The notes under the pieces are model-generated. The model saw only the letters and a program-made list of their open reading frames with translations, was not told the DNA's origin and searched no databases. Position numbers and translations under genes: made by a program. Source: Apteryx mantelli (Eukaryota > Chordata > Aves > Apterygiformes > Apterygidae). Taken from it: DNA of 64,000 nt. Shown one piece after another: positions 21,701-31,420 of the stretch. The DNA is taken from positions 11,337,424 to 11,401,423 of the forward strand of contig NC_089979.1 in assembly GCF_036417845.1 (NCBI RefSeq), written 5' to 3'. The stretch's first letter is position 1. Each line of letters opens with the position of its first letter.

Positions 21701-24149
21701 CCAACGAGAAACTGGAGGCACAAGGACTTGGGTGGATGGAGGTGACTGAACATGGCCCTAGGCACCTAAATTCCACCAAAGAAAGACATTGCCCAAATTC
21801 TCTGGCTAGCAGTGGTGGCACCCTGTGAATTGGGCCCAGAAGAACTGCATATCACGTGTTAATGAGGGTGAGGGAACCAGTGTTGGACTCACAGTGACCC
21901 CAGCCAAATGTTAGGAATTGGGTGTCTTCTTTCCTGCCTACGTCCTGGATGGTTTTATTTGACACCGAACATAACCAAAAAGGAACCCTCGCAATCCAGG
22001 GTATAAGGCAATTAGCCTGGCTGTTTCTCCTAAAATTGGATTTGATTATACAGGCCTTTTTCATTCCTTCAGAGCTTATGCTTGAGAATTAATATGTTAA
22101 TTATCGATCCTTTTTTTATACTGTGAAAAAGGGTGTTCTACTCCTCAGAAGTGGATTTGCTCTGATGACACATAAACAAAACCCTGGAGGAAGGAAGGTA
22201 AGGCAGAAAAAGGTGTTGACAAGCTGTACACCATTTGGTTATGCAAACACAGATGTGGTAAAGGGCAAAGAGCAACAATTTTGTGAAAGTTAAAAGTGTG
22301 GGAACACTGGCGGTTGCTCTTTAATGATTATAACACAAAGGAATGCTGGCAGCTTTTCTCATTGACTTTATATTATCAAGCTGAGTCAGTAGTGAGTAAT
22401 AAGATGTACTATTGGAAATTTCCTTTAATGTACCAGCTTTTTATTTGACACTTAGTCTCCTGACTGACACATGTAAAGCTTTCTATGAAATAGTGTGGTG
22501 GTCCTAATAACACTGGAGAACTGTTTGCTTTGAGAAAAGTTTGCAAATACAGTGCATCATGGTTTGCAGATTGGGCCCTTCATGTGCTGCCTTGCTTGCT
22601 TACAAGAAAGCTCTGTTTGGGAAGGAAAAGTGGGAAGGAGGTCTCTGGGTAAGCTTGTTAAAAATGTGATTTATGTAGTTTTCCTTCCATGGGTACCCAA
22701 TTTGAATAATCTGCCTCTCTCTTGCTTTCTAAAAATCAAGTCTTTTGAAAGAACATTTTCAAGCTGACATCCACAGCTGTGTTTGGATACCGTAGCTGTT
22801 CGGTATCTGCGTTATCACAGCTTGCTTGGCCTAGCTCTGAAGCCAGCAGTTTGGGGAACTGGGCCCATAGCTCAATGTTTGTGTTTCAGGGGGATTTTTT
22901 TTTTTCCCCCCTAAGTTTATGTGTTTGGGAGCAGGGTCCCCAGAACTTGTGTGGCTGCTACAGTCCTTGTTCTCACAAGCCAAAGAGGTGGTTTGTCAGG
23001 CAAAAGATAAAAGATACCTGCAGTCATTCATAAACATTCCCCATCTATTGATTTCTACCTCAGCAGTCAGGTCACAGACTGGCAGACCCCATCAGATTTG
23101 CACAACCTATTTTTATGGCTCTTGACTTTATATGCCCCAAAGCATATATACTGAGCTAAATGCGATTCCTGAACACAAGAGTGTTGTTAGAAAATAACAG
23201 TGCATGTGTGTATATAGGGCAGAATCAACAAGGGGGAACACTTGCTATCCTTGTATGAGCAGTCCAATGACGTAAGTAGATAAGAGCCTTTGTTGTAAAA
23301 TTTTCTTCTTCTCTGAAACAGGCTGCGAGGATGGTGAAGCTAGTTAGTTTAGAAAACTTCTTCTGGAGAAACTGAATTGCACATCTTCTGCCTCTTCAGA
23401 GGTTTATGAGGAAAGGATCTTTCTTCCTCCTTTTTCTGTGCATATTCCCAAGTACCAGCTCAATAATTCAAGCTAGGACATGCAAGGAGCATGTTCCTTG
23501 AAGTATGCTGGCAACTACGCAGTCTGTCAACAAGTGAAAATCATTCCATTGCTGCAACATTCAAGCAGAGATCTGAGACAAAAAACAAGGAGGCTTCCAT
23601 GCTGCTTGCACACCGACTTTTTCTTTGGATTTGGCCTGAAATTCATCTTCTTCACTTTGCCCTGTAGTATGCAGAGACATCTAGTGGCTGAGTAATCCTG
23701 AACACAGTAGTTTTGGAGCGTGAATTACAAAAGGAAGTCAGGATACCTCATCTGGTGAGGAATTTAGCAGTTCCGCAGAGTTGGATTTCCCTCTCCAGGG
23801 ATCTTCTGGGAAGCTGAGAGTCAACTCTGGGAACCAGGACCTACATTGCTAATGTTGAAGAAAGTGTTTAATATTGTTTTTCTAAATTTGGACCAGTAAA
23901 TTCTGGTGCTTCCTTTTTTTTCAGCCAGGCTTTTAAGCAAGGTCCATCAAATGTATCACTTGAGGACCAAGTGCACCACTTCACAGGAGTCAAAGTAATT
24001 TTTTGTAGCACATTCAATGCCTTGGTTTTCATTCTTTCACTTCTCACAGGCTGTGAGAAGGCCTCTTAGACAAAAGATTAACTCAAGAGTGGGCTCGAAT
24101 GTGTTTGACTCCATGAACTGCTCATTTACCTCCTGCATTGCTGGATGCT
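18736..24149. other. Unassigned non-coding stretch
   Basis: No gene recognised in 5.4 kb. Small items include a diffuse inverted repeat around 19750-19795, a repeat-like phrase at 20565-20605 ('cagattctcccctcgtttacaccag') typical of an old amniote interspersed repeat, and a T-run followed by Cs at 22893-22910. Segment 22250-22500 is even in composition with a TGAGTCA motif; it could be conserved regulatory DNA, but that needs a cross-species alignment. Confidence 0.5.
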
Positions 24150-24450
24150 AGCCCTGCTCTGACTCAGGCTCAGAGCTCTCACAGTGGCACTTAAAACGAG
24201 GAGAAGGTGACTCCTGGTGCACTGCTCCCTACTCTGCTCAGTCCCGCTGGGGTCTTTCTCTTAGCTTTCTCTCTAGTGTACTCTAGACCTTGGCTTAAGT
24301 CCATACATAACCATGTGCTAAACAGAGGAGCCAGATTTGAGATTAAGCTCAAATCCACACCATGCTACCTGCGTATGAGCATCCACAAAAGGCAAATGGA
24401 GTTGACATTTTCCACAAGTCCCTGCCCCAAATTCTCCCAGTTGGGGTAGT
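24150..24450 (+). repeat. Unclassified interspersed repeat, copy 1
   Basis: This ~300-bp segment is clearly related to 27630-27943 in the same orientation. Shared blocks occur in the same order: ctcaggctcag; ctctgctcagtccc; ctctagaccttgg; a stretch ending ctcaaatccacac.atgct; ggcaaatggagttgacattt; and acaagtccctgcc...attctcccag. By eye about 70-75% of positions agree, so both are old. No coding frame or terminal inverted repeat was found, and I do not recognise the family. Confidence 0.75.
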
Positions 24451-24791
24451 GCAGACATCAGGGAACAGTGGATGCTCTGAGGGTTTCAGTCTTCTGCAGG
24501 AGTGATTTCTGGAGAAGCAGTAGGGGAAAACCTGGTGTCAGTGTCCTTCCTGCCTCTTTCTTTTACACATTGCAAGAGTGATTCTCAGCCCTGCATTTTC
24601 AGTTCCTAATGAAATTCTTAACACAGTTGATCTTAAAGAGGTGTGAATCTCTGTGACTAACCACAGGACAGAGTTAAGCCAACCAAGTTTTAACATCAAG
24701 GATATAAAGGCTTTTTTTTTTCTTCTTCTTCTTTTCAGGCTATAGGCTGTATAACGCACACATCTACAATCAAATTTCCCAGCTAAAAAAT

Positions 24792-24842
24792 AAGAACTTC
24801 TACAATTCTCAAAAAAAAAAAAAAAAAAAAAAGAACTTCTAC
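24792..24842 (+). mobile_element. Tiny poly-A insertion with 12-bp flanking direct repeats
   Basis: AAGAACTTCTAC occurs at 24792-24803 and again at 24831-24842. Between them is only AATTCTC followed by a run of about 20 A. This is the signature of target-primed insertion of an almost completely 5'-truncated poly-A transcript. A local duplication with A-tract growth would look the same. Confidence 0.45.
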
Positions 24843-25222
24843 CCTCACAAAAACTTTGCCAGCTCAAATTAAGCATTTTCTACCCCCCCTTTAGGGGTGG
24901 TTCTTAAGATTTTACCCATAACATGCTTCAGTAACAGATGTCAAGACATCTCCTGAGACATTTTTTGAATAGAGACTTCCATCTGGCTCTGCATCCTTAG
25001 AAGCTGTGACTTGGCCTCTTTGTCTGCAGGGTGGTTAATCCTAATGAGGCAAGCACAGTAATTTGCTGAGCAGAGATATATGCTTATCAGATCCCATTAC
25101 TGAGCTGATTCTCTTTTATAATTATTTATTCTGACTTCAGTGAGATGAAGCAACGTGAAAACATTTAAATCCAAAGCTTTCATCAAGGAGACACAATCTC
25201 ACACTTCTGTGAACAACTGAAA

Positions 25223-25475
25223 GCTTGCCTATATGGAAATGGCTAACTATACCAGTAGAGTTGTCCCAGTATACCCTGCCAGTTAAACTTCCCATGCCCT
25301 TTTTATCTCAAGATAAATGTCCTGATTTAACTTATTTTGACATGATCTCCATAGAAAATAAATGTTCTTATGCTAGGAGAGCAGTGTCCATAGAGGGAGA
25401 ATTTTATTGGCATAGCTAAGCTGGTTTAATTATACCAGCATAATTATGCTGGTAATTTTCCCTGTGTATACAAGC
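25223..25475. mobile_element. Short DNA-transposon-like element with terminal inverted repeats (hAT/MITE-like)
   Basis: The outer 17-19 bases are inverted copies: GCTTGCCTATATGGAAA at 25223-25239 against TTTCCCTGTGTATACAAGC at 25457-25475. Complementarity continues inward with gaps through 'aactataccag...gtatacc' on the left and 'ttataccagcataattatgctgg' on the right, giving arms of roughly 60-75 bases. At 253 bp it has no coding capacity, so it would be a non-autonomous copy moved by a transposase encoded elsewhere. The wording 'ataccag.ata..gt' and ends like tgtataca resemble elements common in crocodilians and turtles. No clear target duplication remains. Confidence 0.55.
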
Positions 25476-25738
25476 TATGAGTCTCAAATTGTGCTTCACT
25501 GGCAGAAGAACCTCCTTTGTTGGAGAGATTCTTTAGATCTGAATCAGGTCATTAATAAGTGCTTCAGCACTCAAGTCAATGCCTCAAACTCTATAATGAA
25601 TTTTACTCTTTGCTTCCCAGAGAATCAAAAACTGTTTCATGCCTGTAACAGACTGTATACAAAGACTCATCCTTTGCTGGTGGAAAGCCAGCTCAGGAGA
25701 GAAACATAGCTTTTATTTTATATCAGCATCATCAATGG

Positions 25739-25800
25739 CTACATGGTCTTGTGGAGAGGGAGCACTCCATTGGTAATCAGCAAACATCAGAAAATATCTG
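25739..25800 (+). repeat. Possible tRNA-derived SINE head
   Basis: 'catggtcttgtggagagggagcactccattggtaatcag' resembles the A-box head of MIR/AmnSINE-type elements (tggtctagtgg..agagcact...ggg.atcag). The tRNA-like promoter is degenerate and surely inactive. Confidence 0.35.
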
Positions 25801-26322
25801 GAGACAATCATATTAGTGGGTTTTTTTGCCTATTTCTTCTCTCATTCTGTGTTTGCATAGCCTATCTTGGTCCCTGTTAATGAGGTTTCAGTTCTAATGG
25901 GTGCCACTATGCATAACTTGTAATACATAAGAAAATAGCAGCAGTGAGTGACAGTTTATAAGAGATGAAGGTGCAGACAGTAACCATGTGAGGTGGCAGA
26001 AGTAATTTGGATAGAAATATCTTTAATGGTAAGGAGTCATCAGGACCATGATGTGCTGTCTCACATGAAAGATCACAATGTCAAGTGGATAAGGCTGTTA
26101 ATACAGTCACAGCCTTTGCTAAATATGAAATCATACACGCTTATCAATTGAACTGAAAGTATGAAGAACAGCAAAATAACTGGTTTAAATGATCATTGGA
26201 CAAAGAAAGCTAAACAAATATGACAATTGCATTTTCTATAAATAGCAATGTAAAGACAGCAATCAGTGTGTTTTCTTTATTAGTGATTAAAACAGAATGG
26301 AATGAATTAAAATTTACCATAA
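25801..26322. other. Unassigned AT-rich stretch
   Basis: No gene or repeat recognised between the SINE-like head and the old CR1. Confidence 0.5.
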
Positions 26323-27560
26323 GGTTCCACAGAATCATACAGATGTTGATTGCAGTTAATTTGGCCAGCCTCCCACTCAAAGCAGGACTATTGGCAACAC
26401 TAGTGGTCAGCTATGGCTTTGTCTAGCCAAGTCATGAAAATGTCCAAGAATGGTGATTCTACAGCCTCTCTGGGTACCTGCTCCAGTGCTGCACTATCTT
26501 CCTAGTAAAGAAGTTATTCCTCATATCCAGTGTGAACGTCCCAAGCCACAACCTGTGGCCATTGCCCATCTTTATACCACCTGCTACTACTGAGAAGAGT
26601 TTGGCTACATTGTCCTTGTTGCTACTGATCAAATTATTGTATGGTATGTCTGATCACCCCTTGGCTTCCTCTTCACCTGACTAAACCAGCCCACTTCCTT
26701 CAGTTGCTCCTTGTATGTTATGTCTTCAAGACCCTGGACCATCTTGGTAGCTCTTCACTCTACCATTTCCAGTTTTTATGCACATCACTCTTGAACTTGG
26801 GGTGCCCAAACTGGGACACAGCATTCCAGGTGTGGCCTCATCAGTGCTGGGCAAAAGAGGTTTATAATTTGATCTGCTGGATACATGCTTCCTAGTGTTA
26901 CCCAGGACATCATTTGTCTTATTTGCAAATAACCAGATTTGCAAATAACCAAGACCACTCTTGGCTCACATTCAGCCTGGTGTCTACTTGTCCTTTTCAT
27001 CACTGTTGCTACCAGGCAGTCAGCTGTATTAATGCTTGGGGCTATCCCAGGCAAGTGCAAAATACTGGACTTTTCTTTGTTGATATTTCTAACATTTTTG
27101 TCAGCCCAATCCTCAAATTTATCAAGGTGCATCTAGGCTGAAGCTCTGCCCTTCACTGTGTCAACCACTATGAATTTCCTAGCATCTTTTCTGAGGGTAC
27201 ATTCCTAAAGGTGCTGAGGGTACATTCTGTCTCATTATCCAGATCACTCATACTATTGGTTACTGATCAACAGCTGCATGTCAAGGCCTTGATTAGTACT
27301 CTTTGAGACCAGCAGTCCAGGTAATTTTCAAGAAATCTAGCAGTCAACTTCCAGATAAGAGGTTGTAGGAGCTGGGTCAGAAGCCTTGATGAAATCAAAT
27401 ATACCTCATCCATCTTTCCTCATCCACACAGGCAGTCATTTCAGCACTGGAGGCAATCAGGTTGGTCAAGCATGATCTGCCCTTGCTAAATCCGCACTGA
27501 CTGTGATTACCTTCTTGTCCTTGCACCCGTTACTTGTACCAACAAGACCACATTTATTTT
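26323..27560 (-). mobile_element. Old CR1 LINE copy, minus strand, ~1.2 kb
   Basis: On the minus strand the segment ends (26323-26345) in the CR1-type tail 'atgattctgtgg' and upstream carries the CR1 pol C-terminal region. An open minus-strand frame (26785-27132) includes ALMRPHLECC and a downstream VWAPQ, the 'RPHLEYC..WAPQ' signature of CR1 ORF2, and further upstream a version of 'L..W..KN....NKEKSSILHL'. 27460-27520 corresponds to the CR1 region reading 'aggtaatcacagtcagtgcgg...gatcatgcttgac' on the minus strand. CR1 ORF2 encodes an endonuclease-reverse transcriptase; this copy has many stops, small tandem duplications (26921-26952, 27191-27227) and no 5' half. Confidence 0.8.
26921..26952 (+). 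repeat. 16-bp tandem duplication inside the old CR1
   Basis: ATTTGCAAATAACCAG (26921-26936) is followed at once by ATTTGCAAATAACCAA (26937-26952). It must postdate insertion of the CR1 because it interrupts its reading frame. Confidence 0.85.
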
Positions 27561-27629
27561 TTTAGTATAGGAAAGATAACAATGCATCCACAACCAGGTG
27601 AAATGCACTCTTGGCCATCTTCCCAGCTA

Positions 27630-27943
27630 CTGTTACTGACCCTTCAACTCAGGCTCAGGTACCTTCACTGAGGCATCTAAAAGAATGGAGGAGAACATGT
27701 CTGCTGGTGGACTGCTGCCCATTCTGCTCAGTCCCTATGGAATCTCTCTCCAGCGAACTCTAGACCTTGGCATGCATCCACATCGAGCACATGCCTACAT
27801 GTAAACAGAGTGGGAGAAGAGTCAGAACTCGAGAAGGGGCTCAAATCCACACTATGCTGCCTTGCGTAGGAGTACCCACAGAGGGCAAATGGAGTTGACA
27901 TTTCTCACAAGTCCCTGCCAGATATTCTCCCAGCTGAGACAGT
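27630..27943 (+). repeat. Unclassified interspersed repeat, copy 2
   Basis: Partner of 24150-24450: same orientation, same block order (aactcaggctcag; attctgctcagtccc; ctctagaccttgg; ctcaaatccacac.atgct; ggcaaatggagttgacattt; acaagtccctgcc). It begins about 70 bases beyond the old CR1. The copies are about 3.5 kb apart, so either one repeat family inserted twice or an ancient tandem duplication of the region was later split by the CR1 and the inverted-repeat element. Confidence 0.75.
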
Positions 27944-30373
27944 ACATTCTAAATACACTGAGCAAGCAACTGTGGAGTTTGTTTCATTTGCAATTATCCT
28001 GGATCCAAGATGCACGGTTAGAGGTTTAGCACCGCTCAGGGCTAGATCCCCTCATGGGCAGGCAGCACACACAGACAGGGTCTCTGTCTTCCTCTGTTAT
28101 TAGGATCTTCCAGACACTAATTTAACATTGTATGAACTATACATTTCTTTCAAATTCAACAAACCTAAAGCACTTGTATGCAGAGCCCAGAATTTCCATT
28201 TTGTATTAAGTGCTGCTATTTCATTTCCCTTGCTATTCCTATTCATTTATTTTGTCTGGGAAACTTTCAGAAAAATATATAACTCAAAGTCAAAAATGGT
28301 TTGGGGTTCAAACATTTCATTTGAATTTCCACTTTTAACATTTTATTTTATTAAATCTTTATCATTAAAAAATCTATTTTGAGAAATAAAATCATATTAT
28401 TCCACTCCTTTTCAGTTCTAAATGGAATTTAATCAAAATGAGATGTTTTTGCAAACTTTTTTGCTTTCCAGGGTAAAAAGGACCACTAAAGATTTTCTGA
28501 AACCTCTAACTGTATTGTCTAATTGACATTTCATGAATACAGTGAATAACCACTGAATGTTCCTTCCTTTCTGCTCCATATGAGTTGTCTTATTAGAAAG
28601 AACTTCAGCTTATAGAAAACAAAATACTATGTACATTTTCTAGCTTATTCTGCTAATTCTGATCAATCTAATTTGAATTCAGGGCTTCAGTTCCATTTCT
28701 GTTAGAGCTTTGTGTAGAAGTATTTACTTTTGAAAGTTTAAACTGTGTTTTACAGGTCATCAGAATGAACCCTTTGTGGTTTACCAGCCTCAAGAGCTTT
28801 CATTTTCAGAAGTATTTCCCATAAACCTGGATTAATGAATAATATAGCTATTGTTATCACAGACACCTTATTGTCTCAGACAAATAATATTTATAATTAG
28901 TGAATTCTTCTGTGTGAAAATTTCTCTTGAACTGATTTCCCTCTGGACTAGATGAGATAATCTTTGTGGTGACTGAGGAGACTGTAGAAGCGTGAAAGAC
29001 AGGATATACAATCCTGGATTTTATGCCTGTTTTTTCCATGCCCTGTTTAAACAGTTTGCTGTTGTGTGGACCAAATAGTCAATGTCTGTGAATGTTTGCT
29101 GCATTGTGGGCTGCCTCCCCTACAGGGGTTCGTTATTCCCTTCTAAGAATTGTTGGGGTCCCTCAGCTACTATTCATTTCGTGGAGATTGAGTATATTGA
29201 GTACCTGGCTGCATTGCTCAACAACTTGCAGGACTGTGCCTAGTTGCGGATTGCTGCTTGGGGTGGCAAACCTGTGTAGAAAGAGGCTGTTCTTCTCTGC
29301 TCTGGCCAGTGGAGTGCCTGGCTTGTTCAGGCAGTGGTATCATCTGCTTTGAGGAGTTATACCATCAGGCTTGCTGCTTTCGCATGTCAGGAGGATTGAA
29401 GGGACGCCCTGGGGACTACATGACTGATGGTGTCATGCTGTGTCAGCTCTACCTAGTTTGTGCCTCAGGGTACAGTCCTTGCTCTAGCATGAGGCCCTAG
29501 CAGTCCTTTGTAGACAAAGAGGGGATGGTTTAGGTGTTCAGCTAGTGGAGCCAAGCTCCATTCACTTTTCTGGTGCTACATCAACTAACATCTCCTGAGC
29601 ATGTGGTCTTTTAATTGCTGTGGGCTGATTCAGGAGTGGAATATGCCCTGCTCACTGCATCCTCAAGGAGATGCTGGAGTAATTGAAATGTTACCTGTTA
29701 CTTTACCTATTACCACTATCTTTTGCACCCACAGTTAATTTTATTCGGATCCAACCTGTATTTCTTGCTCTTCCACTAAAATCAAGTGATTGCTTCATGC
29801 AATTTAGCAAAAATTTGATCTGACAAATTGTCAGGAAGTGTAGGATTAAAGGCTGGGTCATAGATTCTTTTTAATTACTATATTTCTTTTAAGCGGTTTT
29901 GTCATTAAATCCATATTGAGGGAAGAAGTGTTGCATACACGCACAAAACGCAGTGGGAACCAATGGCTTAGAGAACAAATTAAATAGCACAACCCACTTC
30001 CTGGGCAGTAGAGAGTGAAGGAGGTATACAGAAAGGCTGGAAACCAGAGAACTGTGGGATTGTTGCTGGATAATTCCCCTGCTTGTGACTTGCACTTTGC
30101 GTGTACTCTGTATTGGCTCTACATAGCTCTAAATAGTGGTAGTGGCATATTTGCATATTTGGAAAAAAAATATAGGATGGTGCAGTGATATCCCAGTAAT
30201 GTTCAGAACATGGGCATATACCTGTGTATACCTAGGTATTATTGCAGACTTGGCTTGGGACTTACAACTTGGATTTTAACTTCAGCTTTGATGCTGGTGG
30301 TCTAAGGATCGTGGGTAACTAACTCTCTCCATCATCTGGTCCCTTTCTAACAACTTGCCTTGTGTAGTTAGGA
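27944..30373. other. Unassigned non-coding stretch
   Basis: No gene recognised. 28120-28900 is strongly AT-rich. 29080-29520 is GC-richer with two overlapping plus-strand frames (29092-29352 and 29258-29500, 80-86 codons), neither of which resembles a known protein. Confidence 0.5.
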
Positions 30374-30486
30374 AGTGAAGTCATTGGAGCAGGGACCATC
30401 TCTCACTGTGGGTCACAGAGGATGATTAGACCCAAAGAGACTTTGATCTTGATTGCGTAGATACTCCCAGGATACCCATAATAACA
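30374..30486 (+). repeat. Amniote MIR-like SINE tail relic
   Basis: 'ggagcagggaccatctctcactgtg', then 'gatcttgattgcgtagatactcccaggatacccataataaca', follows the widespread amniote tail 'gggcagggaccatctctcactatg...ggccctgatctcggt.ggggcctctaggtgctac..taatac'. The match runs over about 110 bases by eye. Confidence 0.5.
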
Positions 30487-30739
30487 CACATCTCCATGTC
30501 CTGAATTTTTCCTTTTGCTTTTTGCAGAAGTTCTTAAGGAGCACAGAAGGATATTAACATGCACCGCTAAATAGACTCGTCTAAGATTTTAAGTCTTACA
30601 GCCAGACTGCCTCCACAATTCATCATCCATAAATTATGGCATCGTTTTCTCAGGAAATACAAACCCAAAGGGCATCAAACCCTTTGCAGCTCTTCATAAT
30701 ACTGATTTTCCTTTGATGCTAAACTGCATTCATGGAGTT

Positions 30740-31420
30740 GTTCCAAAAATGTTTATCCAGTCAAACTGTACCGGGGCAAGGAACAACTGAGCCTCATTTT
30801 CCCAAGCTTCATTGAATGAGGAGAATGAATTATGTCCTTTAAACATTACCTATCAGGGAGGCATACAAAGTTTTAATTTAGGCAATAAATTGTCTTCCAA
30901 AGTTTATTTTTTTAATGTTGTAAAGAGCAAGGCTATTCCACGTAACTAAATGCCCTTTTTTGCTCTCCATTTGCTGTGTTACATCTGGCTTGCTCTAATG
31001 CTTCATGTAACACAGAAGGCTAAATAGTCTTCTTAGCTTGACTCCCACATACAAATCCCACTTGGCCTAAAAGCTGCTAGGCGTGGGAGTAATTTAGTTA
31101 ATCTATCTGCCATTATCTTGGCCAAGATTTTAGCATCCGTGCTTATTAATGAAATAAGACTATGTGAAGGGCATAACAATTGATCTTTTCCAGGTTTAGG
31201 AACAGTGTTAGAACATTATGAGCCTCCGTAATGATGAGAGCAGAGTTCTGTTATCAAACCTGACTCTAAACCTTTCTAATAAAGGAGCTGTCAGTTCTTC
31301 CATAATTTTTAACAGTAGTTTATAGTTCATGAGTTGGATCTCCTTTAAGGCTATTTGGGACTTGATCACGTTCTCATAAAAGCCAGTGTTGTGCCCTTCT
31401 TCCCTCATAAGCACTTTTCA
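30740..31420 (-). pseudogene. Decayed L1/Tx1-superfamily LINE reverse-transcriptase fragment
   Basis: Read on the minus strand, successive reverse-transcriptase blocks of L1-type ORF2 appear in the right order. About 31215-31340: a region reading LLLKIMEELTAPLLERF, like the '..L...LTPLLL.lF' helix. 31135-31200: PKPGKD followed by the S-LISLIS block, the 'IPKPGKD...RPISLIN' signature. 31090-31135: DAKILAKIMADRL, matching 'D.KILAKILA.RL'. 30911-30960: KRAFSYVE then a stop where Trp is expected (the 'KAFDRVEW' catalytic block A). 30845-30910, one frame over: LALYNIKKINFG then IKTLY, matching '..L...GFG..FI.WIK.LY'. About 30790: RLSCSLP, like 'RQGCPLSP'. Frameshifts and stops show a dead relic. 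The enzyme would nick DNA and prime reverse transcription. Endonuclease and 3' parts were not found. Confidence 0.72.
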
